A stretch of 32,836 nucleotides of DNA from an uncultured Desulfobacteraceae bacterium (GCA_913041495.1 CAJWHT010000041.1:1-32836); one strand, 5' to 3'; shown: positions 6,201-14,865, counted from the stretch's first letter. Notes: a model not told the origin generated them from the letters alone. Numbers and translations: made by a program.

Positions 6201-8630
6201 ATGATAAAGACGGCGTATATAGATGTCGGTGTCACCCTGCCGATGAATCAGACCTTTGTGTACCGGATACCGGAGAAATTCAGGGACCGGGCCGCCCCCG
6301 GCATGCGTGTGCTGGTGCCTTTCGGCCGGCGGCGGGTGACGGGGTATATTCTCGGGGAGAAGGACAGTGCCGGGCCGTACAAGGCGAAAGATATCCAGGC
6401 ACTGCTGGACGACCATCCCCTGTTCCCTGAGTCTGATATCCCTTTTTTCAGGTGGGTGGCCGAGTATTACATCCATCCATTGGGAGAGACCATCAAGACC
6501 GCATTGCCCTCGGGACTGGAACGGCAGGATGTGTCCTGTGTCTTTGTGACGGAAAAAGGCCGAAAGGCGTTGAAGGATACCCAACTTGCACCTGATGCGA
6601 GGGCCTTGCTCGAACAATTGGATAAAAAAGAGGGGTGCACGCTGAAATCCACACTCCGTAAAGGTGCGCAAACAGCCGCATTGGTAAGGAAGCTTGAGCG
6701 GGAAGATTATATATCCGTGTCTGCCGTGCTCAAGCGGGAGGCTGCCGGGGTCAAGCTGGAAAAATTCATTTCACTGTCCGGAGAGCTTCCGGTGCACAAT
6801 ATCCGGATGTCCAAAAAGCGGCAGCAAATCCTGTCCCTGGTCCGGGAGGCCGGGGAAATGTCCTTGTCCGGCCTGAAAGCCCATGTGCCCAGTGCGGCCC
6901 GGCTGATAAAACCCCTGGAAGAGGCGGGCTACCTGTCTGTGGTGGCGCGCCAGGTGTTCCGGGACCCCCTGGGAGATCCGGTGGAACCGGACACCCCGCC
7001 GGAACTGACCGAGGAACAGGCCGTGCTGGTGGAGCGGGTGCAAAAAGAAAGGGAAAACGGCTTTACGCCTTATCTGCTCACCGGTGTGACCGGCTCCGGC
7101 AAAACGGAAGTGTACATGCGGCTGGTGGCTGACGCCACGGAAAAAGGGTTGGGGGCCATTGTCCTGGTTCCGGAGATTGCCTTGATTTCCCAGACCGAAC
7201 GGCGGTTCCGGGCCAGGTTCGGTGAAAAAATTGCCGTGATCCATTCCATGCTCTCAAACGGGGAGCGGCTGGATCAATGGCGAAGGATCGCCCTGGAGAA
7301 GGTGAATATCGTCATCGGTGCCCGGTCGGCCATTTTTGCCCCCGTAAAAAAGATCGGCATCATCATTGTGGATGAGGAGCACGACAGTTCCTACAAGCAG
7401 GAGTCGGGTCTTAGATACAATGCCAGGGACTTGGCTGTTGTCCGGGGCAAGATGCACGATTGTCCTGTGGTGCTGGGCTCTGCCACCCCTTCGGTCCAGT
7501 CTTACCATAATGTCCTCACCGGCCGGTTTGAGCAGTTGGAGCTGACCAAGCGGGTGAACAACAACCCGCTGCCGGAAATTACCCTGGTGGATATGAAAAA
7601 GTATAAAGATACCTGGGGGACGGACCGGATTATCACACCGGAACTGGGGCGTGAGATCCGCGCCTGCCTGGAAAAGGGAAACCAGGCCCTGATTTTTCTG
7701 AACCGACGGGGGTTTGCCACGTTCCCGGCCTGCCAGTCCTGCGGAGAAACCCTGCACTGCCCGGACTGCAGTGTGACCATGACCTTTCATAAGGGCGCGG
7801 ATCTCTATAAATGCCATCTTTGCGGCGTTACTCTGGCCGGCAGCGCCCGGTGCCCTAAATGCAAAAAAGGAAAGCTGAAGAATTTCGGGTTCGGCACGGA
7901 GAAAATTGAGAACATGCTCAAGACCCTGTTTCCGGACGCCCGCCTGGCACGGATGGACCAGGACTCCACCGCCAGAAAGGGGAGTGCCCTGCGCCTGCTG
8001 AAACAGATCCGCAACCGGACCGTTGACATCATCGTGGGAACCCAGATGCTGGCCAAGGGACATGATTTCCCCGCCATCACCCTGGTGGGGGTGATCTGCG
8101 CGGATTTATCCTTGAGCCTTCCGGATTTCCGGGCCAGTGAGCGGACATTTCAGCTTCTGGCGCAGGTGGCGGGAAGGGCGGGCAGGGGCATGGAGCCTGG
8201 CAGGGTGATCATGCAGACCTATAATCCGGACCATTTTACTATCGAGGCCTCCCGCCGTCAGGATTATATGGACTTTTTCAATCACGAAGCCCCTTTTAGG
8301 AGGGCATTGACGTACCCGCCCTTTTCGCGGATGGTACAACTTAAAATTTCCGGCCGGGATGAGAAGAAGACTGCGTCTCATGCCCGCACCGTTGCTGATG
8401 TGCTGAACCGCCTGATCCCCCAATGCTGCGGGGAGGATGTTCAGATCCTAGGACCCATTGAGGCGGCCATTCAGAAGATCTCCGGCCGGTTCCGGTGGCA
8501 GATCCTCATGAAAAGCAAGTCCGCCGGCTGTCTTAAACGGATGGTGACCGCTATGACCGCAACCCCTGAGATCAGCCGGGTCAAAGCGGTTACCATTGCC
8601 GTGGACGTGGATCCTTACTTTCTGATGTAG
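6201..8630 (+). CDS. priA: Primosomal protein N' (replication restart helicase PriA)
   Basis: An 809-residue 3'-to-5' superfamily 2 helicase that reloads the replisome at stalled forks (E. coli PriA is 732). The N-terminal 3'-DNA-binding domain matches PriA from IKTAYIDVGVTLPMNQTFVYRIPE onward. Helicase motifs: Walker A GVTGSGKT (295-302), DEEH box (391-394), LGSATPS, and QVAGRAGR. Eight zinc-binding cysteines lie at 511, 514, 520, 523, 538, 541, 551 and 554. The start is uncertain: ATG at 6201 best matches the family N-terminus, ATG at 6192 adds three residues, and a TTG at 6165 would add twelve; no clear Shine-Dalgarno decides it. It is divergent from upp and convergent with the PilZ gene. 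Confidence 0.95.
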   Translation: MIKTAYIDVGVTLPMNQTFVYRIPEKFRDRAAPGMRVLVPFGRRRVTGYILGEKDSAGPYKAKDIQALLDDHPLFPESDIPFFRWVAEYYIHPLGETIKTALPSGLERQDVSCVFVTEKGRKALKDTQLAPDARALLEQLDKKEGCTLKSTLRKGAQTAALVRKLEREDYISVSAVLKREAAGVKLEKFISLSGELPVHNIRMSKKRQQILSLVREAGEMSLSGLKAHVPSAARLIKPLEEAGYLSVVARQVFRDPLGDPVEPDTPPELTEEQAVLVERVQKERENGFTPYLLTGVTGSGKTEVYMRLVADATEKGLGAIVLVPEIALISQTERRFRARFGEKIAVIHSMLSNGERLDQWRRIALEKVNIVIGARSAIFAPVKKIGIIIVDEEHDSSYKQESGLRYNARDLAVVRGKMHDCPVVLGSATPSVQSYHNVLTGRFEQLELTKRVNNNPLPEITLVDMKKYKDTWGTDRIITPELGREIRACLEKGNQALIFLNRRGFATFPACQSCGETLHCPDCSVTMTFHKGADLYKCHLCGVTLAGSARCPKCKKGKLKNFGFGTEKIENMLKTLFPDARLARMDQDSTARKGSALRLLKQIRNRTVDIIVGTQMLAKGHDFPAITLVGVICADLSLSLPDFRASERTFQLLAQVAGRAGRGMEPGRVIMQTYNPDHFTIEASRRQDYMDFFNHEAPFRRALTYPPFSRMVQLKISGRDEKKTASHARTVADVLNRLIPQCCGEDVQILGPIEAAIQKISGRFRWQILMKSKSAGCLKRMVTAMTATPEISRVKAVTIAVDVDPYFLM

Positions 8631-8659
8631 CAGCTTTTGATATGGTAAAACCTGCTACA
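8626..8659. terminator. Symmetric hairpin joining the two convergent stop codons
   Basis: TGTAGCAG (8626-8633) and CTGCTACA (8652-8659) form a perfect 8-bp stem with an 18-nt loop. The stem contains the TAG stop of priA on one arm and the TAG stop of the PilZ gene on the other. It lacks a T-run on either side, so it is at most a weak bidirectional terminator. Confidence 0.4.
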
Positions 8660-9137
8660 CGTATAATTTGTTAAAGAACAGATAGGGTCCTAAGTTGTCA
8701 TAATGATCCTTGGACAGGAATTCCGCCGTCAGATAGCGGCCGTTCCTGGCAAGCACCCGGACATCTTTGGTGACCACGGATTGTTTGGCATCATCCAGGA
8801 CAAACTCCACCTTCAGGTTGATACCGGGCAGGATGTCCTGCTCCAGGTTGGTCCTTAAGGTGAGCCCTTCGGAGTTGAGTTTTTTGATGACCATTTTTCC
8901 GGCGCAGCGTTTGCCGTTTCTGACGGTGAATGTGCCGGCCAGGTTGGTGTTTTTGTCGCTGCCTGCCCGTTTTTCAAGGGTGGCCAGGTAGGTGTGGCCG
9001 CACCGGCAGGTGTACTTGACCCGGGTATTGCGTTTTATCAATCCGTACTCGGACAATTGCAATGTCTTGGTTCGTCTGCATTCAGGGCAGGACAGGCGGG
9101 CCGTATCAAGGCTGCTGATTTTCACCCGTTGTTCCAT
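8655..9137 (-). CDS. Zinc-ribbon plus PilZ-like domain protein
   Basis: A 160-residue protein in two parts. Residues 16-50 form a zinc ribbon with CPEC (17-20) and CRCG (44-47). Residues 60-155 resemble a PilZ domain: VRNGKRCAGKMVIKKLNSEGLTLRT matches the RxxxR then [DN]xSxxG pattern only in degenerate form, followed by the usual beta strands (INLKVEFVLDD, VTKDVRVLARNGRYLTAEF). PilZ domains bind cyclic di-GMP; the weak arginine motif leaves binding open. AGGAG precedes the ATG. It lies divergent from the sigma-54 activator gene. It is cytoplasmic, with no signal or membrane segment. Confidence 0.7.
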   Translation of the reverse strand: MEQRVKISSLDTARLSCPECRRTKTLQLSEYGLIKRNTRVKYTCRCGHTYLATLEKRAGSDKNTNLAGTFTVRNGKRCAGKMVIKKLNSEGLTLRTNLEQDILPGINLKVEFVLDDAKQSVVTKDVRVLARNGRYLTAEFLSKDHYDNLGPYLFFNKLYV

Positions 9138-9217
9138 AGTGGTGTCTCCTAAAGGGGTTGCTGAAACTTAGTCATGGAGTACTAAATACATTTTTTGTGC
9201 CACAATAAATATATAGA

Positions 9218-9246
9218 TTGATATATCTGATTTTATTTAATATATT
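9218..9246 (+). promoter_or_regulatory. Sigma-70 promoter of the sigma-54 activator gene
   Basis: TTGATA (9218-9223), a 17-bp spacer and TATATT (9241-9246), each 5/6 to consensus, in an AT-rich divergent region. The predicted leader is about 85 nt. Confidence 0.6.
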
Positions 9247-9337
9247 GATTCTATGCTTAAATATCGTTGCCTGTAGTCCCAAAATATGATGTTATTTGGC
9301 ATGTGGGTGTTAAATTTAATTATTAGGATTATATTTC

Positions 9338-10888
9338 ATGGATGATCGCGAAGAGGCGTTGCGCCGAATTGATTATGAGTTGTTTAAAGAGCTGGATCCG
9401 GATGCCCTTCAGAAGAAATTTCTCAATGCCCTTCTGAAAATCCAGAATGTTCAACGGGGTTCCATCTGGGTTAAAAAGGGGAAAACTTACGTTTGTGTGG
9501 AAGCGGCCGGGGCGGAAAGTGAGAATATCATCGGTGTGGAACTGGAAGCCAGCCACCCCTCCATTGTGGGCTGGGTCATTGAAAACGGAAAGATGACCAT
9601 TGCCGAAACCGGCAGTGACCGGCGGCATAACAGAGAGGTGGAGGAAGACTTCAATGTAAAAAGCAGCCAGATCTTGTGTTTTCCCCTTTTCCTGATGGGA
9701 AAAGAGGTATACGGGGCGGTTCAGGTGATTGACACCACCTATGAGAAGAACCGTCTTAACCTTGAGGCCGATTATCTGGAACCCCTCCAGACCCTGGTGG
9801 ATATCTGTTCCATTGCCATGAGCAATGCGGTGCTTTATTCCATGGAGCGAAAGCGGGCGGCCCACCTGAAGTCCGCCCTGGCCAGGATGCGAAAGGACAA
9901 TTCCATCATCGGCCAGAGTGAATCCTTTCACAAGAGCATGGAGCTGGTCCGCAGCTATGCGGATACGGATTTTCATGTCCTGATCACAGGGGAGAGCGGC
10001 ACGGGTAAGGAATTGGTGGCAGAGCAGCTGCACAAGGGATCCGGCCGGGCCAAAAAGCCCTTTCTGGTCCAAAATTGTTCCGCCATCCCCGAGACCTTAT
10101 TGGAAAGCGAGCTTTTCGGCTATAAAAAGGGTGCTTTTACCGGGGCAAACAAGGACAAAGCCGGCCTGTTTGAAGCGGCGAACGGGGGCACCGTCTTTTT
10201 GGATGAGATCGGGGATATGCCCATGAGCATCCAGGCAGGGTTGCTCCGTGTGCTGCAGAAAAATGAAATCAAGCCCCTGGGGGAAACCCGGGTCAGGCAT
10301 ATCGATGTCCGGATTGTGGCCGCCACAAACAAGGATATCAAACAGATGATTGTTGAAAATAAGTTCCGCCAGGACCTTTACTATCGGTTGTCCGTGCTCC
10401 CGGTGCATCTGCCGCCCCTGAGGGAGCGGCGGGAGGATACCCCGCTGCTGGTCAAGCATTTTCTTGAAACCGAGGCCCTGAAAGCAGACGCCCCTGAAAA
10501 AAAGGTGGTGCCCGAAGCCATGCAGATGCTGGTGGCCTATTCATGGCCGGGCAATATCCGGGAGCTGGAAAATCTGATCCGCTACCTTATGGTTACCACA
10601 CCGGGCGAATACATCCAGCCGGCAAACCTGCCCGATCATATCCGCCAGATGGCCGGGGACGCCGTGGAGTCAGGGGACGGGGGCGCAGGGCTGCCTCCTG
10701 GGGTGGACAACGAGTTTTTAGTGGACCTGTCCGCAATGACCTGGCCCAGCCTTGAAAAGGCCTATGTCAAGGCCCTGATGAAAAAGTACAACTGGAACAT
10801 TACCTGGGCGGCAAGGGCCTCCGGCATTAACCGGTCCACCTTTGCCTCACGCATGCGCAAGTTGGATATCCGCAGAAATCCCATGTGA
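9338..10888 (+). CDS. Sigma-54-dependent transcriptional activator, GAF-AAA+-Fis type
   Basis: A 516-residue enhancer-binding protein. The N-terminal GAF-type sensor spans about residues 20-165, the AAA+ sigma-54 interaction domain about 190-420, and a Fis-type helix-turn-helix about 470-510 (WNITWAARASGINRSTFASRMRKL). Walker A GESGTGKE is at 218-225, the sigma-54-contacting GAFTGA loop at 265-270, and Walker B GGTVFLDEIGD near 283-293, all intact, so it should be an active ATPase. No receiver domain is present, so signals probably act through the GAF domain. It lies directly upstream of phaE-phaC in the same direction, making it a candidate regulator of PHA genes, but no clear -24/-12 promoter was found there. 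Confidence 0.93.
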   Translation: MDDREEALRRIDYELFKELDPDALQKKFLNALLKIQNVQRGSIWVKKGKTYVCVEAAGAESENIIGVELEASHPSIVGWVIENGKMTIAETGSDRRHNREVEEDFNVKSSQILCFPLFLMGKEVYGAVQVIDTTYEKNRLNLEADYLEPLQTLVDICSIAMSNAVLYSMERKRAAHLKSALARMRKDNSIIGQSESFHKSMELVRSYADTDFHVLITGESGTGKELVAEQLHKGSGRAKKPFLVQNCSAIPETLLESELFGYKKGAFTGANKDKAGLFEAANGGTVFLDEIGDMPMSIQAGLLRVLQKNEIKPLGETRVRHIDVRIVAATNKDIKQMIVENKFRQDLYYRLSVLPVHLPPLRERREDTPLLVKHFLETEALKADAPEKKVVPEAMQMLVAYSWPGNIRELENLIRYLMVTTPGEYIQPANLPDHIRQMAGDAVESGDGGAGLPPGVDNEFLVDLSAMTWPSLEKAYVKALMKKYNWNITWAARASGINRSTFASRMRKLDIRRNPM

Positions 10889-10908
10889 TGGGCCGCGGAA
10901 TGTAATAA

Positions 10909-10957
10909 AACCGTTCCCTTGGTATTTTCCTGCCTGCATCTTGACAAGGGGACGGTT
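10909..10957. repeat. REP-like imperfect palindrome (copy A)
   Basis: AACCGTTCCCTTG (10909-10921) pairs with CAAGGGGACGGTT (10945-10957) at 12 of 13 positions around a 23-nt loop. The right arm contains GGACGGTTCT, shared with the hairpin at 23514-23566. It follows the activator stop codon and may also serve as a terminator; in the minus direction the stem runs into TTTTATT. Confidence 0.5.
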
Positions 10958-11058
10958 CTCCACTAGATTGAATTTTATAATTTTTCTGTTTTTTTGTTCT
11001 TTTTGAAGCTTTGGTTAAACGCCACATACACTGGTAACAATAGCGGTTCATACTTATC

Positions 11059-11067
11059 TGATAAAAT
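11059..11067 (+). promoter_or_regulatory. Possible extended -10 promoter of phaEC
   Basis: TG-A-TAAAAT (11059-11067) fits an extended -10 element; no matching -35 is visible. About 90 nt separate it from the phaE start. The call is tentative. Confidence 0.35.
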
Positions 11068-11090
11068 CTGCCTGACCTTGCCTGTTCACT

Positions 11091-11124
11091 TAACCGGCGG
11101 CGCCTGATGTTTAGGTGCCGGTTA
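11091..11124 (+). promoter_or_regulatory. Leader hairpin ahead of phaE
   Basis: TAACCGGC (11091-11098) and GCCGGTTA (11117-11124) form a perfect 8-bp stem just upstream of the phaE ribosome binding site. It could modulate translation or be a weak attenuator; function is unknown. Confidence 0.35.
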
Positions 11125-11157
11125 CCCTATTAATTTTGATAAATGAGGTGCGGTTGT

Positions 11158-12093
11158 ATGGGAAACGACACAAAAGACCCGTTTGGGCTTGACGCTCTGA
11201 TGACGAACTGGACCCAGTCCATGAACCAGGCAATGGCTGCCATGGCCGGTGCATGGCCGGAAGAAAAGCCGGAAGAAAAGGAGCCGGAGAAAGGCCAAAA
11301 AGAAGGAAAAGGGGCGGATACCGGCAAGCCGGGATCTGATCCGGCAGAGACCCTGGCAACGGCGGCCAGATACTGGCAGACCATCGGTTCGGCAATGTTG
11401 GCACCGGAAACCCTTGCCTCCGTCCTGAAGGGGGCGGGGACCATTCCTTCCCTGTCCATGGAGTTCGGCCAGGCTGTGTTGTCAAGCCTCACCGAATTCC
11501 AGACCCGTCTGGCTGAAAACGCCGTGCGCCTGGGGGAGTCTGTTGATGCCTATACGTTTGACCGCCTGGACGAAGGCATGCCCCAGGTCTGGGCGGATAT
11601 CTATGAAAAGGAATTCAAGAAGTTTTTTCACATCCCCCAGTTGGGGCTGACCCGGGAGTACCAGGAGCGGGTGAATGCCCTTATGGACAAGTACAACCTG
11701 TTTCAGGCCGACTATGCGGAATTTACCCGGCTGTGCACCCTCCCGTTCCAGCGGTCTGTGGGGGTGATGCAGGATAAGATATCTGAAATGGCCGCAACAG
11801 GAGAGCTGCCCGAGGATTCCCAGGCCTATTATCAGATGTGGATCAAGGTGCTGGAAGGGCATTTTATGACCCTGTTCCAGACACCGGAGTACGTGAGCGC
11901 CCTGTCCAAAACCATTTCGTCACTGGCCGGGTTCACGGAGGCCAGGGATGCGGTGCTGGAGGATATGATGCGCGGCCTTCCCGTTGCCCGGCAGTCTGAT
12001 ATGGATGATCTGGCCCGGCAGGTGTATGAACTCAAGCGCAAGGTCCGGCGTCTGGAAGGGGAGTTGTCACGCAGCAAAGATAGCATCACCTAA
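11158..12093 (+). CDS. phaE: Class III poly(3-hydroxyalkanoate) synthase subunit PhaE
   Basis: A 311-residue acidic helical protein matching the PhaE subunit of class III PHA synthases (about 350 residues in Allochromatium). Recognisable is the conserved C-terminal part: MPQVWADIYEKEFKKFFHIPQLGLTREYQER, then a C-terminal coiled coil (DDLARQVYELKRKVRRLEGEL). A Lys/Glu/Pro-rich linker occupies about residues 35-60. PhaE is non-catalytic and complexes with PhaC at the granule surface. The start at 11158 is chosen because GAGGTG sits 7 nt upstream; an ATG at 11143 overlaps that site and is less likely. phaC follows 35 bp later. Confidence 0.88.
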   Translation: MGNDTKDPFGLDALMTNWTQSMNQAMAAMAGAWPEEKPEEKEPEKGQKEGKGADTGKPGSDPAETLATAARYWQTIGSAMLAPETLASVLKGAGTIPSLSMEFGQAVLSSLTEFQTRLAENAVRLGESVDAYTFDRLDEGMPQVWADIYEKEFKKFFHIPQLGLTREYQERVNALMDKYNLFQADYAEFTRLCTLPFQRSVGVMQDKISEMAATGELPEDSQAYYQMWIKVLEGHFMTLFQTPEYVSALSKTISSLAGFTEARDAVLEDMMRGLPVARQSDMDDLARQVYELKRKVRRLEGELSRSKDSIT

Positions 12094-12128
12094 GATACGC
12101 CGTTAATCACATAGGATCGGAGGATAAA

Positions 12129-13301
12129 ATGACACAATTCAAGGTGCCGGTGGATCTGATCATGTCAAAGATGGCAGAAGATGCCAGGCAGGCCCACACC
12201 AGAGCCCAGAAAGCCTCAGAAGTCCTTCTTGATAAGCTGGAAACCCAGTTGGCCCAGACCCCTTATGACGTGGTGTTTCAGGAAGACCGGGTCAAGCTTA
12301 AACATTATAAACCCAAAAAGAAAACCGCCTATAAAACCCCCCTGCTGGTGGTCTATGCCCTGATCAACCGGGAAACCATGCTGGATCTGCAACCCGGACG
12401 GAGTGTGGTGGAACGGTTTCTGGAAGAGGGCATTGACCTGTACATGATCGACTGGGGGTATCCCACCCGAAACGACAGGTTCCAGGGCTTTGACGATCAT
12501 ATCAACGGCTACATGGATACCATGGTCTCCTATATCTGCAAGGAGACGGGGGCAAAGAAGGTGAACCTGATGGGCATCTGCATGGGCGGCGCGTTTTCTG
12601 TCATGTATTCGGCGCTTCATCCCCACCGGGTTAAAAACCTGGTGACCACGGTAACCCCCACCAACTTTGATACGGACAAGGGACTGCTCCACATATGGAT
12701 GAAAAATATGGACGCAGACAAGGTGGTGGACACCTACGGCAACCTGTCGGCGGATATCATGAACTTTGGTTTTTTGATGCTCAATCCCGCCCGCCTGATG
12801 ATCGACAAGTACCTGGGATTCTATGAGCACATGGACAAGAAGCAATTCGTGGAAAATTTCGTCCGGATGGAAAAGTGGATATTTGACAGCCCCGATCTTC
12901 CCGGTGAGGTGTTCCGGGAATTCATCAAAGAGTGTTATCAGCAGAACAAGCTGATCCAAAGCCGCCTTGAGATCGGCGGGAAACGGGTGGACCTTGAAAA
13001 GATTACCATGCCCCTGCTTAATATCTACGGCAAGTTCGACCACCTGGTACCACCGGAGGCCTGTGACAAACTCACCACGGCTGTGGGAAGCTGCGATACC
13101 AAAGATATCTGTCTGAACACCGGACATATCGGCATCTACGTCAGTTCCAAATGCCAGGAGCTGTTTGCCCCGGAAATTGCCCGGTGGCTCAAGCAAAGGG
13201 ACGGCGACTTAAAAAACACCCCGGCGCCCAACAATGGTAAAAAAGGCTTGGCGCGAACCGCTGTTTTGGATATGACAGAAAATCATCCGGAAAAGAATTG
13301 A
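12129..13301 (+). CDS. phaC: Class III poly(3-hydroxyalkanoate) synthase catalytic subunit PhaC
   Basis: A 390-residue alpha/beta-hydrolase-fold synthase that polymerises (R)-3-hydroxyacyl-CoA into PHA. The nucleophile lies in the lipase-like box GICMGG (Cys151), and the triad is completed by Asp304 (YGKFDHLVPP) and His333 (NTGHIG). From memory the Allochromatium vinosum class III enzyme uses Cys149, Asp302 and His331, an exact +2 offset. The DWGYP motif (residues 108-112) is also present. GGAGG precedes the ATG. It is paired with phaE, as class III requires. The C-terminal tail beyond residue 355 is Asn/Lys-rich and extends past the usual end of the family. Confidence 0.95.
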   Translation: MTQFKVPVDLIMSKMAEDARQAHTRAQKASEVLLDKLETQLAQTPYDVVFQEDRVKLKHYKPKKKTAYKTPLLVVYALINRETMLDLQPGRSVVERFLEEGIDLYMIDWGYPTRNDRFQGFDDHINGYMDTMVSYICKETGAKKVNLMGICMGGAFSVMYSALHPHRVKNLVTTVTPTNFDTDKGLLHIWMKNMDADKVVDTYGNLSADIMNFGFLMLNPARLMIDKYLGFYEHMDKKQFVENFVRMEKWIFDSPDLPGEVFREFIKECYQQNKLIQSRLEIGGKRVDLEKITMPLLNIYGKFDHLVPPEACDKLTTAVGSCDTKDICLNTGHIGIYVSSKCQELFAPEIARWLKQRDGDLKNTPAPNNGKKGLARTAVLDMTENHPEKN

Positions 13302-13311
13302 GGAGATAGGC

Positions 13312-14352
13312 ATGGCTAAAGATTATTTTGATATATTTTGCGAGGTAAGCCACGCGCTGGCAACGGCAGCAACCCAGAACTCCCTGCTGAACCTCATCGT
13401 TGAAAAAGTTGTGGAAACCATGGACGGAAAAGCCGCCTGCCTGTTCCTCAGGGAAAAGGGAAGCGAGTTTTTTATTGTACAGGCCCAGACCGGGTTGTCC
13501 GAAGATTATCTTCATGCATCGCCCATAAAGGCGGCGGAATTGGTGGAGGCCCTGGAGAAAAAGGGCAGCCTGCTTTTTGAGGATGCCACTTTAGATCCGC
13601 GCCTGGAAAACCATGAGGCCAAAAAGGCCGAAGGCATTGCCTCCATCCTCACGGTGCCGGTGCGGTTCGATAATGCCACCCGGGGAATTCTCTCTTTGTA
13701 CACCGCCACCCGGCGGACGTTCAATGAAAAGGAGATTGCCTTTCTGTCGGCCCTGGCAGACCAGGCCGGGGCGGCCATTCAAACCAATCTGCTGCTGAAC
13801 CGGGTGCGGAAAAATTCCATGCTTTTTCTGGAACTGGCTTCCAATATCAACTCCAGCCTGGATGTGAAAAAGATATTGGACAATCTTACGGAAAACATCT
13901 GCGATACCCTGGATATGAAGGGGGTGGACATTCGCCTGCTGGATGAGGACACCGAGGAGATGCGCCTTGTGGCCAGCCACGGCCTGAGCGATGCCTTCCT
14001 TGAGATGAAGCGGACCATCCACACCGAAACCACCTCCCGGGCCCTGAAGGGGGAAACCGTTATTGTAGCGGATACGGAAAAAAACGACCGGCTTCTCTTC
14101 AAAAAAGAGATGAAGAAAGAGGGCATCAAATCCATGATCGTCACCCCCATTCTGGCCAGGGATCAGGTCATCGGGGTCATGCGTTTTTATTCAGCGGATT
14201 ACACGGGATTTCCCTCGGATGTGCTGGTGATGATTGAGGCCCTGGCCCACCAGGGCGGGCTGGCCATCCAGAATGCCTCCATGTATCTCCAGCTCAAGGA
14301 GGAAAAGGCAAGTCTGGAAGAGGATATCTGGAGTCACCGGGCCTGGTTCTAA
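13312..14352 (+). CDS. Tandem GAF-domain protein
   Basis: A 346-residue soluble protein made of two GAF domains, about residues 5-155 and 170-325, with no output domain, ending in a short helix. GAF1 shows the typical PVRFDNATRGILSLYTATRRTFNEKEIAFLSALADQAGAAIQ ending; GAF2 shows TPILARDQVIGVMRFYSADYTGFPSDVLVMIEALAHQGGLAIQNA. GAF domains bind small ligands or mediate dimerisation. It starts 10 bp after phaC with GAGGAG before the ATG, and a strong terminator follows, so it belongs to the phaE-phaC transcript. It may sense a metabolite or partner the GAF-containing activator upstream. Function is not known. Confidence 0.82.
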   Translation: MAKDYFDIFCEVSHALATAATQNSLLNLIVEKVVETMDGKAACLFLREKGSEFFIVQAQTGLSEDYLHASPIKAAELVEALEKKGSLLFEDATLDPRLENHEAKKAEGIASILTVPVRFDNATRGILSLYTATRRTFNEKEIAFLSALADQAGAAIQTNLLLNRVRKNSMLFLELASNINSSLDVKKILDNLTENICDTLDMKGVDIRLLDEDTEEMRLVASHGLSDAFLEMKRTIHTETTSRALKGETVIVADTEKNDRLLFKKEMKKEGIKSMIVTPILARDQVIGVMRFYSADYTGFPSDVLVMIEALAHQGGLAIQNASMYLQLKEEKASLEEDIWSHRAWF

Positions 14353-14384
14353 ATACCGGCGGTGCATGGCGGATCGTATTGATG

Positions 14385-14418
14385 AAAAGGCCGTGGGGAA
14401 AAATCTCCACGGCCTTTT
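14385..14418. terminator. Bidirectional rho-independent terminator
   Basis: A perfect 12-bp stem AAAAGGCCGTGG (14385-14396) / CCACGGCCTTTT (14407-14418), 10-nt loop, with T-runs in both directions. It separates phaE-phaC-GAF (plus) from the MaoC-like gene (minus). Confidence 0.9.
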
Positions 14419-14439
14419 TGGGTGACGAGTCTTTGGTGG

Positions 14440-14865
14440 TTATTTTTTAGGTTTGGGGGGATGGATCACCGCCCGGCCTTCAATGACCGTGGTCCCGTCC
14501 TGATTGGCGCACCAGGTCCTCAGGGAGATCTTGTTTTTTGCGGTGTCAAGTTCGGTGATCTCCACCTGGGCGGTGATGGTATCTCCGATGTACACCGGGG
14601 CAAGAAAATTCATGGTCTGCTCCCGGTAAATGCTTCCCGGGCCGGGCAGACGGGTGCCGATGACGGTTGAAATCAGCCCGCCGATGAGAAAGCCGTGGGC
14701 GATTCTTTTCTTAAATACGGTTGTTTTTGCATACTCCGCATCAATGTGGGCCGGGTTCAGGTCCCCGCTGACCCCGGCAAAGACGTAGATGTCGGATTCT
14801 GAAATTGTTTTGGTGAACCGGTCCGTATCGCCTATGGTTAATTTGTCTATGGTCAGTCCGCTCAT
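14440..14865 (-). CDS. phaJ: MaoC-like (R)-specific enoyl-CoA hydratase (PhaJ type)
   Basis: A 141-residue hot-dog-fold hydratase that would interconvert trans-2-enoyl-CoA and (R)-3-hydroxyacyl-CoA, feeding beta-oxidation intermediates to PHA synthase. The hydratase-2 motif is clear: SGDLNPAHID with catalytic Asp35 and His40, plus the RIAHGFLIGGLIS segment. Length matches Aeromonas PhaJ (about 134). It is convergent with the phaEC unit and divergent from the phasin gene. The gene symbol rests on context; MaoC domains also occur in other acyl-CoA pathways. Confidence 0.85.
   Translation of the reverse strand: MSGLTIDKLTIGDTDRFTKTISESDIYVFAGVSGDLNPAHIDAEYAKTTVFKKRIAHGFLIGGLISTVIGTRLPGPGSIYREQTMNFLAPVYIGDTITAQVEITELDTAKNKISLRTWCANQDGTTVIEGRAVIHPPKPKK

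Noticed and set aside
7254-8063. Long minus-strand open frame (269 codons)
   Set aside because: It is antisense to the helicase and zinc domains of priA; no motif is seen in it.
9186-9203. GTGGCAC on the minus strand, resembling a sigma-54 -24 box ahead of the PilZ gene
   Set aside because: There is no GC-containing -12 element at the required spacing.
9296-9311. TTGGCATG upstream of the activator gene, resembling a sigma-54 promoter
   Set aside because: The position 10 nt after GG reads TT instead of GC, and a better sigma-70 promoter lies upstream.
10976-10981. Perfect TATAAT between the activator gene and phaE
   Set aside because: No acceptable -35 lies 16-18 bp upstream, and TTGACA at 10941 is too far away; kept only as AT-rich sequence.
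10889-11157. Search for a -24/-12 promoter before phaE
   Set aside because: No GG-N10-GC element with consensus flanks was found, so sigma-54 control of phaEC rests on gene order alone.
12216-13196. Long minus-strand open frame (326 codons)
   Set aside because: It is antisense to phaC, whose catalytic motifs are all in the plus frame.
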